The notes beneath the pieces were generated by a model. That model was given only the letters and a program-made list of their open reading frames with translations, ran no database searches and was not told where the DNA came from. From NCBI GenBank assembly GCA_937888665.1, contig CALBET010000282.1, positions 1 through 23,418 on the forward strand: DNA of 23,418 bases, read 5' to 3'. Positions 1 to 6,716 of the stretch are shown piece after piece (the stretch's first letter is position 1; the number at the start of each line of letters is the position of its first letter). This stretch comes from an uncultured Acidobacteriota bacterium. GTDB taxonomy: Bacteria; Acidobacteriota; Vicinamibacteria; Vicinamibacterales; UBA8438. The translations under genes were made by a program, and so were the position numbers.

Positions 1-626
1 CCCACGTCGTTCGCCGCCGCCGCCACCGCATCGAACACGTCGCGCGTCAGCCCTTCGTGGATCTTCACAAGGTCGTATCCGCGTTGGTGATACTCGCGAA
101 CCAGCTGCGCACCCTGCTCCGGAGTGGTCACGCGGGCCCCGCTCATCGACGGACTCCCGACGAACAGACGCGGGCCAATCGTCTCACCGCGGGCGATCTG
201 GTCGCGCATGGTGAACTGCGACCGGTCACCCTGCATCCCTCGGACGGTCGTCACCCCGTTCGCCACATAGAGAAAGAGGAGATTCTTGATGTCGAGTGGC
301 AGAAGCGGCCGTCCGGGCAGATGCCCATGCATCTCGGCCAGCCCAGGCATGAGGTAGTTCCCCTCGGCCTCAACGACCTCGACACCGTCTGCCACCTCAA
401 CGGTGTCGGTCGGGTTGATCGACGCGATGCGGCGGTTCGCCACCACGACCGTCTGGTTCTCCAGCACGACGGCGCCGTTCCGCCCGCGCATCGGGAGCAC
501 GTTGACCCCGACAAACGCGAAGTCGCCGTCGACGACCGGCAGCGGGTCCCCGCAGGCGGCGGCCACCAGACACCACGCTAGCGCAACCGCACGCAGGCGA
601 CCATGTAACCGTTGGGTCTTTGTCAT
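1..626 (-). CDS. Amidohydrolase, exported, C-terminus cut by left window edge
   Basis: The frame starts at an ATG at 626 and stays open to base 1, giving 208 residues of an incomplete protein. Residues 11-25 form a hydrophobic N-terminal segment ending in VAAAC, so Cys25 could be a lipoprotein cysteine, although the lipobox is weak (Ala at -3). A small beta-sandwich-like start (VVANRRIASI) is followed by MPGLAEMHGH, where His100 and His102 are the first metal pair of the amidohydrolase superfamily. GYDLVKIH (Lys188) resembles the carboxylated metal-bridging lysine of the imidazolonepropionase/prolidase-like branch. The later His and Asp ligands lie outside the window. It is the last gene seen in the minus-strand acyl-CoA block, 62 bases after the MaoC gene. 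The superfamily is clear. The substrate cannot be inferred, though cyclic amide or dipeptide hydrolysis is typical of relatives. Confidence 0.85.
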   Translation of the reverse strand, partial: MTKTQRLHGRLRAVALAWCLVAAACGDPLPVVDGDFAFVGVNVLPMRGRNGAVVLENQTVVVANRRIASINPTDTVEVADGVEVVEAEGNYLMPGLAEMHGHLPGRPLLPLDIKNLLFLYVANGVTTVRGMQGDRSQFTMRDQIARGETIGPRLFVGSPSMSGARVTTPEQGAQLVREYHQRGYDLVKIHEGLTRDVFDAVAAAANDV

Positions 627-688
627 CCGCTCCACTTTGCGTCCGTGCTCACCATCGAAACCGCCGCGATCCGCCGGGACACGCGCCG

Positions 689-1195
689 TCAGACGCCCTC
701 AGGCAACGGCGGCCGAAAACGCGGCGGCACCTGTCCACGCTTGTACACCATGAACGTGCGTTTGAACGTGATCACGATCTTACCGTCCTGATTGAAGCCC
801 GTCGATTTCACGCTCACGATGCCCACGGTGGGGCGCGACTTCGACTCGCGCTTCTCCAGCACCTCGCTTCGGGAGTAGATCGTGTCGCCGTCGAACACCG
901 GGTTCGGTAGCCGGACCTCGTCCCACCCCAGGTTCGCCATCACGTTCTGCGACAGGTCGATCACCGACTGTCCGGTGACGACGGCCAGCGTGAACGTCGA
1001 GTCGACCAACGTCCGCCCGTACGGGGTCTTGGCCGCGTACGCATGGTCGAAATGAATCGGGTTCGTGTTCATCGACAACAGCGTGGCCCAGGTGTTGTCC
1101 GCGGCCAGTATGGTCCGACCCAGTGGGTGCTCGTAGATGTCACCGACCTCGAAATCCTCGTAGACCCGCCCGGTCCACCCTTCTTTCACCGCCAT
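689..1195 (-). CDS. MaoC-like (hot-dog fold) enoyl-CoA hydratase/dehydratase
   Basis: This 168-residue protein has the length of a single hot-dog MaoC domain. The hydratase signature region is MNTNPIHFDHAYAAKTPYG (residues 42-60), with His48 as the expected catalytic histidine. The Asp usual in the GDxNPxH motif is Asn43 here, a variation I recall from the mesaconyl-CoA hydratase-like branch. Known relatives add water across the double bond of an enoyl-CoA. AGGAG sits about seven bases before the ATG. The gene lies 260 bases downstream of the CaiB gene and probably serves the same short acyl-CoA pathway as the dehydrogenase and CoA-transferase upstream. The exact substrate is not determined, and it could instead be a non-hydratase MaoC protein. 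Confidence 0.87.
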   Translation of the reverse strand: MAVKEGWTGRVYEDFEVGDIYEHPLGRTILAADNTWATLLSMNTNPIHFDHAYAAKTPYGRTLVDSTFTLAVVTGQSVIDLSQNVMANLGWDEVRLPNPVFDGDTIYSRSEVLEKRESKSRPTVGIVSVKSTGFNQDGKIVITFKRTFMVYKRGQVPPRFRPPLPEGV

Positions 1196-1420
1196 ATCTC
1201 ACTCCTCACACATGGTCCGTCGCCGGTCGCTCTCTGTTGTCTCTCCGAGGAGCCAATGCAGCGTCATTGGTAGCCGGCCGGACGGGATGCCCAGCCCGGA
1301 GAACTATTTCGCGAATCAGTGTTTCACGACACTACCAAACTGCGGAACAATACCGGGCCGCGCGCGCACATGCGCGCGCCGCGGCCACGGAGTGGGGCTC
1401 TCGGGGTCCCCACGGAGTGG

Positions 1421-1453
1421 CCGCGTGGGGTTCGGGGCGCAGCCCCGTCTGAG
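1421..1453 (+). repeat. 33-bp intergenic repeat, copy A
   Basis: This segment is the partner of 8000-8032 with one mismatch in 33. It lies just downstream of the CaiB stop (minus-strand gene ending at 1456) and includes the hairpin core GGGGCGCAGCCCC. A shared GC-rich module (1370-1387) precedes it. The rest of the 260-base gap 1196-1455 holds no gene; it contains an alternating CG/CA tract and the ribosome binding site of the MaoC gene. Confidence 0.75.
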
Positions 1454-1455
1454 TA

Positions 1456-2634
1456 TCAGACCGTCCCGTCATCGTGCCATCGCGCCACGGTCGCGGAGTC
1501 GAAACCCAGCTCGTACAAGATGGCGTCCGTATGCGCCCCAAGTGCCGGCACCGGGTCCATCACCGGCTCCACTCCGTCAATCGAGGCCGCCGGCAGTGTC
1601 GCGCGGATCGGTCCGACGGGAGTCTCCACGTCCCGCCACCGCTCGCGCGCGGCCAGCTGCGGATGGTCAGACAGTTGCTGGACTGTGCGCAGACGGGCGT
1701 TCGCGATGCGAGCCGACTCAAGACGTTCGACAATCTCCACCGTCGTCATTCTGCCAAACACCGCCTCGATCTCCGCGTCGAGCGCATCACGGTGCCCGAC
1801 CCGATCGGCGTTCGACGCGAATCGCGGGTCGGTGGCCAGCTCCGGCTGGCCGAGCACACCGGTGCAGAACGCCTGCCACTCACGCTCGTTCTGGATGCCC
1901 AGATACACGACGTCGCCGTCACCACCGGCGAACGGGCCGTAGGGTGCGATCACGGCATGGCGGGCCCCGGAACGCGTCGGCGGTGTGCCTCCGTAGACAC
2001 CGTAGTAGAGCGGATATCCCATCCACTCGCTCAGCGCCTCGAGCATGGACACCTCCACGACCGTGCCCTCTCCGGTCCGATGCCGCATCAGCAGAGCCGT
2101 CAGCATGCCGGAATAGGCATACATGCCGGCGGCGATATCAGCCACCGAGATCCCAACCTTGACCAGTTCATCTGGCGTGCCCGTAATCGAGAGGAGCCCG
2201 GCCTCCGCCTGGACCAGCAAGTCGTACGCCTTCCGGTCCCGGTACGGTCCAGTCGAGCCGTAGCCGGAGATCTCGCAGACGACCAGCCTGGGGTGCGCCG
2301 TACGCAGGCTCCCGGCGGAGAGGCCGAGTCGTCCGGTCGCGCCGGGCGCCAGATTCTGGACAAAGATGTCGGCCTGCTCGAGCAGCCGCCGGAGCACCTC
2401 TGCCGCATCAGGGCGCTTGACGTCGAGGGTCAGTGACTCTTTCGAACGGTTCAGCCAGACGAAGTGCGACGACTCGCCGCGCACCGTGGCGTCGTAGCCG
2501 CGGGCGAAGTCGCCGACACCGGGACGCTCGATCTTGATCACCCGGGCGCCCAGATCCGCCAGCTGTCGGGTCGCGAAGGGGGCCGCCACCGCCTGTTCGA
2601 GTGACAGGACGGTGATCCCGTCGAGTGGTCGCAT
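1456..2634 (-). CDS. CaiB/BaiF family (class III) CoA-transferase
   Basis: This 392-residue protein matches the family's usual length of about 390-420. The N-terminus LDGITVLSLEQAVAAPFATRQLADLGARVIKIE is the typical CaiB/BaiF opening. GYGSTGPYRDRKAYDLLVQAEAG (124-146) carries the nucleophile Asp138, which forms the acyl-anhydride intermediate in known members. Family reactions are CoA transfer between carboxylates or epimerisation of alpha-methylacyl-CoA. Its ATG shares one base with the TGA of the upstream acyl-CoA dehydrogenase gene (TGATG at 2632-2636), implying translational coupling and joint function. A racemase role is possible but not distinguishable from sequence alone. Confidence 0.93.
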   Translation of the reverse strand: MRPLDGITVLSLEQAVAAPFATRQLADLGARVIKIERPGVGDFARGYDATVRGESSHFVWLNRSKESLTLDVKRPDAAEVLRRLLEQADIFVQNLAPGATGRLGLSAGSLRTAHPRLVVCEISGYGSTGPYRDRKAYDLLVQAEAGLLSITGTPDELVKVGISVADIAAGMYAYSGMLTALLMRHRTGEGTVVEVSMLEALSEWMGYPLYYGVYGGTPPTRSGARHAVIAPYGPFAGGDGDVVYLGIQNEREWQAFCTGVLGQPELATDPRFASNADRVGHRDALDAEIEAVFGRMTTVEIVERLESARIANARLRTVQQLSDHPQLAARERWRDVETPVGPIRATLPAASIDGVEPVMDPVPALGAHTDAILYELGFDSATVARWHDDGTV

Positions 2635-3791
2635 CAGAACGAGCGGGGCATGGCCAGCACGTGCTGGCCGATGAATGACAGGATCAGATTCGTCGAGATC
2701 GGCGCCGTCTGATAGAGCCGGGTCTCCCGGAACTTACGCTCCACGTCGTATTCCTGGGCGAACCCAAAGCCGCCGTAGGTCTGCATGGTCACGTTGGCGG
2801 CTTCCCACGACGCATCGGCCGCCAGCAGCTTGGCCATGTTCGCCTCTGCCCCGCACGGCTCTCCTGCGTCGAACAGCTCCGCGGCGCGGATGCGCATCAG
2901 GTCGGCCGCTTCGACGTTGACGTGCGCCCGAGCAATCGGAAACTGAATCCCCTGGTTCTGACCGATCGGGCGTCCGAACACCACGCGGTCTTTGGCGTAT
3001 TTGGAAGCGCGATCGACAAACCAGCGACCATCGCCGACACACTCGGCCGCGATCAAGATTCGCTCAGCGTTCAGCCCGTCGAGCAGATAGCGAAACCCCT
3101 TCCCCTCCTCGCCGATCCGGTTCTCAACCGGCACCTCGAGATTGTCGAAGAAGATCTCCGTGGTCGCGTGGTTGATCATGGCGCGAATCGGATGAACGGT
3201 CATCCCGTTCCCGATGGCCTGTTTGAGATCCACCAGCATGGCGGTCAGGCCGTCGGTTTTCTTCTTGACCTCCTCGAGTGGTGTCGTGCGCGCGACCAGC
3301 AGCATGAGGTCCGAGTGCTCGACCCGCGAGATCCAGACCTTCTGGCCGTTCACCACGTAGCGGTCGCCCTTGCGAACCGCCATGGTTTTCATCTGGGTGG
3401 TGTCGGTCCCGGTCGTCGGCTCGGTGACGGCGAACGCCTGCAGACGCAACTCGCCGCTGGCGATCTTTGGCAGATAGTGCGACCGCTGTGCCTCCGACCC
3501 GTGTCGGAGCAGGGTGCCCATGATGTACATCTGAGCGTGGCAGGCGGCCGAGTTGCCGCCAGACCGGTTGACCTCTTCGAGGATGATGGACGCCTCGGCG
3601 ATGCCCAACCCGGACCCACCGAACTCTTCCGGAATGAGCGCGGCCAGATATCCGGCCCCCGTCAACGTCTTGACGAACTCTTCCGGGTAGGCCTCCTGGG
3701 CATCGAGTTCCCGCCAATAGGTGTCCGGAAAACGCGAGCACAGCTCGCGCACAGCGGTTCGTAGATCGGTGTGTAGTTCGTTGGTTGCCAC
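2634..3791 (-). CDS. Acyl-CoA dehydrogenase, isovaleryl/long-chain-type catalytic base
   Basis: This 385-residue flavoprotein has the acyl-CoA dehydrogenase layout: an N-terminal helical domain, the beta domain with QAFAVTEPTTGTDTTQMKT (118-136) and KVWIS, and a C-terminal helical domain with YGGFGFAQEYDVERKFRETR. It would oxidise an acyl-CoA to the 2-enoyl-CoA and pass electrons to an electron-transfer flavoprotein. The usual C-terminal YEGTxE glutamate is absent (LYQTAPISTNLI). Glu243 in GLNAERILIAAE sits where isovaleryl-CoA and long-chain acyl-CoA dehydrogenases carry their base. The start is GTG at 3791, preceded by GGAG six bases upstream. It opens the acyl-CoA block, starts 33 bases after the methyltransferase gene, and is coupled to the CaiB gene. 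Confidence 0.94.
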   Translation of the reverse strand: MATNELHTDLRTAVRELCSRFPDTYWRELDAQEAYPEEFVKTLTGAGYLAALIPEEFGGSGLGIAEASIILEEVNRSGGNSAACHAQMYIMGTLLRHGSEAQRSHYLPKIASGELRLQAFAVTEPTTGTDTTQMKTMAVRKGDRYVVNGQKVWISRVEHSDLMLLVARTTPLEEVKKKTDGLTAMLVDLKQAIGNGMTVHPIRAMINHATTEIFFDNLEVPVENRIGEEGKGFRYLLDGLNAERILIAAECVGDGRWFVDRASKYAKDRVVFGRPIGQNQGIQFPIARAHVNVEAADLMRIRAAELFDAGEPCGAEANMAKLLAADASWEAANVTMQTYGGFGFAQEYDVERKFRETRLYQTAPISTNLILSFIGQHVLAMPRSF

Positions 3792-3824
3792 GGTCGCTCC
3801 GTCCGGAGGGGGTCGTCGCTCCGG

Positions 3825-4829
3825 TCAATCCAAAGGAGGTGAAGGTGGAATATTGGAGATCAGATACTCGTCCACCCGTCCACGAGCCGTGCCTCGCGAG
3901 TTGATCGCACGGCGCGCCGTGACCGTGTACGCCCGAAGTCCGGCGGCTCGGGCCACCACGTTGTCCGCATACAGCGCGGTAATCTCCGGTGCGGTCGAGT
4001 TGCTCAGCAGTACATGACACCCCCGACGCGCCAGCTCGATCACGATCTGCTGGAGCCGCCGCTGGTCATCCGATGAGAATCCGCCAGGCGTATAGCCGGT
4101 GAACGATGACGTCTGACTCACCGGCGCGTAGGGCGGATCGAAATAGAGAAAATCACCCGGCATGGCCCACTCGCAGACGGACTCGAACCGGTTCTCACGC
4201 ACGTCCACCCCCGGTCTCGACAACGCGGCCGAGACCAACCGAAGAGTGCCCGCATCGCAAATCCGCGGCTTCGCGTAGCGGCCCTCGGGCACGTTGAATC
4301 CACCGGACGAATTCAGGCGAAACAGGCCGTTGAAGCCGGTGTGATTCAGGTAGATCAACATCGCGGCGAGGGCGGGCGTGTATCGCTCGCTGCGTCGCCC
4401 AGCGGATCCGTCCGGTCCGTCGGTCTCCGCGAGACGACGACGCAACGGGTTGAACCGTTGATCTCGCACGCGGTAGTAACACCCGCTCGGATCGATCTGG
4501 TGCGCCTTCGCCAGCCGCCTCAGGCTGCGGATCACGCGCGGCACGTCGTTCCGCACGGATAGAAAGGCGCCGATCAGGTCGGCATTGTTGTCCATCAGCA
4601 CCACGCGGCGGCCGTCGAGCACGCCGCGGCTGTGCAGATCGAAGAACAACGCGCCACTTCCGAGAAACGGCTCGCAGTAGGCGCCGAAATCGGCTGGCTG
4701 GAACCGCGCAAGCTGCGACAACAACTGCCGCTTGCCGCCGGCCCACTTCAGAAACGGTCGGACGGGAGCGGGTGGAGTGGAGTCCGGCAGACTCGACGCG
4801 GCGTGGCTGTGAACCGTCGGGGTGCGCAT
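3825..4829 (-). CDS. D12-class (Dam-like) DNA adenine-N6 methyltransferase, orphan
   Basis: This 334-residue protein carries the alpha-class amino-methyltransferase order: FLKWAGGK (26-33) and YCEPFLGSGALFF (51-63) for S-adenosylmethionine binding, then the catalytic FDPPY (230-234), and a C-terminal RRAINSRGTARGRVDEYLISN typical of Dam/MboIA-like enzymes. Known members methylate adenine in a short palindrome, GATC in the Dam branch; specificity is not readable here. No restriction enzyme gene adjoins it, so it behaves as an orphan methyltransferase for regulation, repair marking or protection. It could also be a remnant of a mobile element. The N-terminal 20 residues are Pro/Ser-rich and poorly conserved-looking, so the true start could be slightly downstream. 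Confidence 0.93.
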   Translation of the reverse strand: MRTPTVHSHAASSLPDSTPPAPVRPFLKWAGGKRQLLSQLARFQPADFGAYCEPFLGSGALFFDLHSRGVLDGRRVVLMDNNADLIGAFLSVRNDVPRVIRSLRRLAKAHQIDPSGCYYRVRDQRFNPLRRRLAETDGPDGSAGRRSERYTPALAAMLIYLNHTGFNGLFRLNSSGGFNVPEGRYAKPRICDAGTLRLVSAALSRPGVDVRENRFESVCEWAMPGDFLYFDPPYAPVSQTSSFTGYTPGGFSSDDQRRLQQIVIELARRGCHVLLSNSTAPEITALYADNVVARAAGLRAYTVTARRAINSRGTARGRVDEYLISNIPPSPPLD

Positions 4830-4870
4830 GAAAATGAGGCCGCTTCCAAAAATAGGCGGATATCTCGCAA

Positions 4871-4879
4871 ATCATAGCA
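4871..4879 (-). promoter_or_regulatory. Possible extended -10 promoter of the methyltransferase gene
   Basis: On the minus strand this reads TGCTATGAT, which fits the TGnTATAAT extended -10 with one change. No clear -35 hexamer is upstream, as is usual for extended -10 promoters. A transcript would start about 35 bases before the ATG at 4829. It faces away from the TATAAT at 4973, so the 155-base gap would hold two divergent promoters. Confidence 0.4.
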
Positions 4880-4972
4880 CGGGCAAGGGATAGCTCATTC
4901 CTGCCGACGCTGTGAACACCGCCGCGACGACCCGGGCGCCTGCCCGAAGCAGCATCAGATGAGCCGGGTCCT

Positions 4973-4978
4973 TATAAT
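4973..4978 (+). promoter_or_regulatory. Consensus -10 TATAAT for a leaderless NamZ-like transcript
   Basis: A perfect TATAAT ends seven bases before the ATG at 4985. Transcription normally begins six to seven bases after the -10, so the predicted first nucleotide falls at or next to the A of the start codon. No Shine-Dalgarno sequence fits between them. The same arrangement occurs at 8050-8055. No strong -35 is visible. Confidence 0.6.
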
Positions 4979-4984
4979 GCGGCG

Positions 4985-6142
4985 ATGTCTGTCACCCTCG
5001 GATCGGCAGGTCTGGCGTCGCGCCTCGGTGGTCACCGGGTCGGACTCGTCGCGAACCCGGCCTCCGTCGACCATGAATTCCGCCACGTGACCGACATGGT
5101 CGCGTCCCTCCCAGGAGTCACCCTGGCGGCGCTGTTCGGACCACAGCACGGGTTCCGGTCTGATGTGCAGGACAACATGGTCGAGACCGACCACGGCCGT
5201 CATCAGACCCTGGGGGTACCGATCTACTCGCTCTACGGAGAGACCCGGGAGCCGGATGCCGCCATGCTGGCTGGGCTCGACCTGCTGGTGATTGACCTGC
5301 AGGATGTCGGCACGCGCGTCTACACCTACATCCACACGATGACGAACTGCCTGCGGGCGTGCGCACGTCACGGAGTCCCGGTGCTCGTGTGCGACCGGCC
5401 CAACCCGGTGGGCGGGCAGGCGGTCGAGGGCGGCATGCTGCAGCCCGGCTTCGAGTCCTTCGTCGGTCTTTTCCCGATTCCGCTCCGTCACGGGCTGACC
5501 ATCGGCGAGATGGCGCGGTTGTGCAACGAGTGCTTCGGTCTCGGTGCGTCACTGGAGGTGCTCCCGCTGCACGGGTGGCGCCGCGAGATGTACTACGATG
5601 ACACCGGCCTGCCGTGGGTGCTGCCGTCTCCCAATCTCCCGACGCTCGACAGCGCCATCGTCTATCCTGGCCAGGTGCTCTTGGAGGGCACGAACCTGTC
5701 GGAGGGGCGCGGCACGACCCGCCCATTCGAGCTGGTCGGCGCACCCTGGCTCGAGGCAACCACGGTGGCGGGCGCCATGAACGACCACCAGCTCCCCGGC
5801 GTCCACTTCCGGCCAGCGGAGTTTCAGCCGACGTTCCAGAAACATGCGGGCAAGCCGTGCGGCGGGTGTCAGCTGCATGTCACCGACCGGGCCACGTTTC
5901 AACCGGTCCAAACGGCGGTGGCGCTGCTCCAGACATGTCGGCGGCTGGCCCCAGACCGGTTTGCCTGGCGGCAGCCGCCGTACGAGTACGAAACAGTCAT
6001 GCCGCCCATCGACATCCTGTCCGGTTCGGACCAGCTGCGGCGACAGCTCGACGACGACAGCTCGTTCACCACGATTGCGAAAGCCTGGGAGGCGGGCCTG
6101 CAGGCGTTCCGCTCCCTGCGGGAGGGGTATCTCCTGTATTGA
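4985..6142 (+). CDS. namZ-like: DUF1343 / NamZ-like exo-beta-N-acetylmuramidase
   Basis: This 385-residue protein has the conserved blocks of DUF1343: FGPQHGFR (51-58), YSLYGETREP (81-90), IDLQDVGTRVYTYIHT (103-118), CDRPNP (136-141) and GRGTTRPFELVGAPW (241-255). Characterised members of the family (NamZ, YbbC) release N-acetylmuramic acid from the non-reducing end of peptidoglycan fragments during cell-wall turnover and recycling. Unlike secreted relatives, this copy begins directly with the catalytic fold and shows no signal peptide, so a cytoplasmic site or a missed upstream start must be considered. The upstream sequence offers no better start. It has no Shine-Dalgarno but a well-placed TATAAT. 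A REP-like palindrome follows the stop, before the SRPBCC gene. Confidence 0.92.
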   Translation: MSVTLGSAGLASRLGGHRVGLVANPASVDHEFRHVTDMVASLPGVTLAALFGPQHGFRSDVQDNMVETDHGRHQTLGVPIYSLYGETREPDAAMLAGLDLLVIDLQDVGTRVYTYIHTMTNCLRACARHGVPVLVCDRPNPVGGQAVEGGMLQPGFESFVGLFPIPLRHGLTIGEMARLCNECFGLGASLEVLPLHGWRREMYYDDTGLPWVLPSPNLPTLDSAIVYPGQVLLEGTNLSEGRGTTRPFELVGAPWLEATTVAGAMNDHQLPGVHFRPAEFQPTFQKHAGKPCGGCQLHVTDRATFQPVQTAVALLQTCRRLAPDRFAWRQPPYEYETVMPPIDILSGSDQLRRQLDDDSSFTTIAKAWEAGLQAFRSLREGYLLY

Positions 6143-6144
6143 CG

Positions 6145-6170
6145 TGGCGGCCCTGAAGGGCCTTGCTACG
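6145..6170. repeat. REP-like palindrome, copy 1 (GTGGC-headed)
   Basis: GGCCCTGAAGGGCC at 6149-6162 is a perfect 6-base stem with a GA loop, flanked by GTGGC on the left and TTGCTAC on the right. A related element at 7922-7950 has the same plan, read in the opposite orientation: GTGGC, a central GGCC-rich palindrome, and GC(T/G)AC. It sits just after the stop codon of the NamZ-like gene, so it may also act as an RNA hairpin. Confidence 0.55.
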
Positions 6171-6197
6171 GTCGTCTCGAGCAGGGAGCATCATGAC

Positions 6198-6710
6198 ATG
6201 GCCGTTGCGCCGTTGACCTTCGAGCATTCTGTGGTGATCACGGCGGCGCCAGAGGCCGTGCTGTCCGCCTTCTTCGACCCGGCGGCACTGACCGTCTGGT
6301 GGGACGCCGTCCGCTCGGTCACGGTCCCTCGGCCGCTGGGCATCTACGCGGTCGAGTGGCGCAACACGCCGTTCAGCGACACACTGCTCGGCACCCTGGG
6401 CGGGGTGTTCTACGGTACGGTCATGGAGTACCGACCCCGTCGTGAACTCTTCCTCGCAGACTGCTACTGGCTGCCGCCGGAATCGGAGCCATTCGGTCCA
6501 ATGGCGCTCGAAGTCAGCTGTCGGGTCGAGGGCCCGGCCACTCGGGTGCGGTTGCGACAGAGCGGCTCGGACGAGGGCGTGCGATGGCAGCGCTACTACG
6601 CGCTCATCGCGGCGGGATGGACGTCGTCGCTGGACGCCCTGAAACACCATCTGGAGCACGGCGGCGACACGGCCGGCTCCCCTCAGCCGCCGGTCGCCGG
6701 TCGCCGATGA
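6198..6710 (+). CDS. SRPBCC-fold (START/AHSA1-like) protein
   Basis: I chose the ATG at 6198, giving 170 residues, because GGGAG lies at 6184-6188 and everything upstream in frame overlaps the NamZ-like gene. The protein has the helix-grip pattern: EHSVVITAAPEAVLSAFFDPAALTVWWDAV (residues 8-37), a beta-rich middle with YAVEWRNTP and GTVMEYRPRRELFLADCYWLPP, and a final long amphipathic helix (RWQRYYALIAAGWTSSLDALKHHLEH). Members of this fold bind hydrophobic ligands or modify polyketide-like substrates, or act as Hsp90 co-chaperone-like domains. No ligand can be named. Its stop is six bases before the FAD oxidoreductase start, so the two are probably co-translated. Confidence 0.8.
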   Translation: MAVAPLTFEHSVVITAAPEAVLSAFFDPAALTVWWDAVRSVTVPRPLGIYAVEWRNTPFSDTLLGTLGGVFYGTVMEYRPRRELFLADCYWLPPESEPFGPMALEVSCRVEGPATRVRLRQSGSDEGVRWQRYYALIAAGWTSSLDALKHHLEHGGDTAGSPQPPVAGRR

Positions 6711-6716
6711 CACCGC

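Noticed and set aside
1318..1333. Operator-like inverted repeat AGTGT-TTCACG-ACACT upstream of the MaoC gene
   Set aside because: Five-base arms with a six-base spacer are too short to separate from chance, and no regulator gene is in the window.
1474..2436. Open frame (320 codons) on the plus strand opposite the CaiB gene
   Set aside because: It is an antisense shadow without domain features. The minus-strand CaiB protein is full length with its catalytic Asp.
3832..3841. Near-perfect anti-Shine-Dalgarno complement (AAAGGAGGTG) on the plus strand
   Set aside because: No start codon follows at a usable distance on the plus strand. On the minus strand the bases encode the Pro-rich C-terminus of the methyltransferase.
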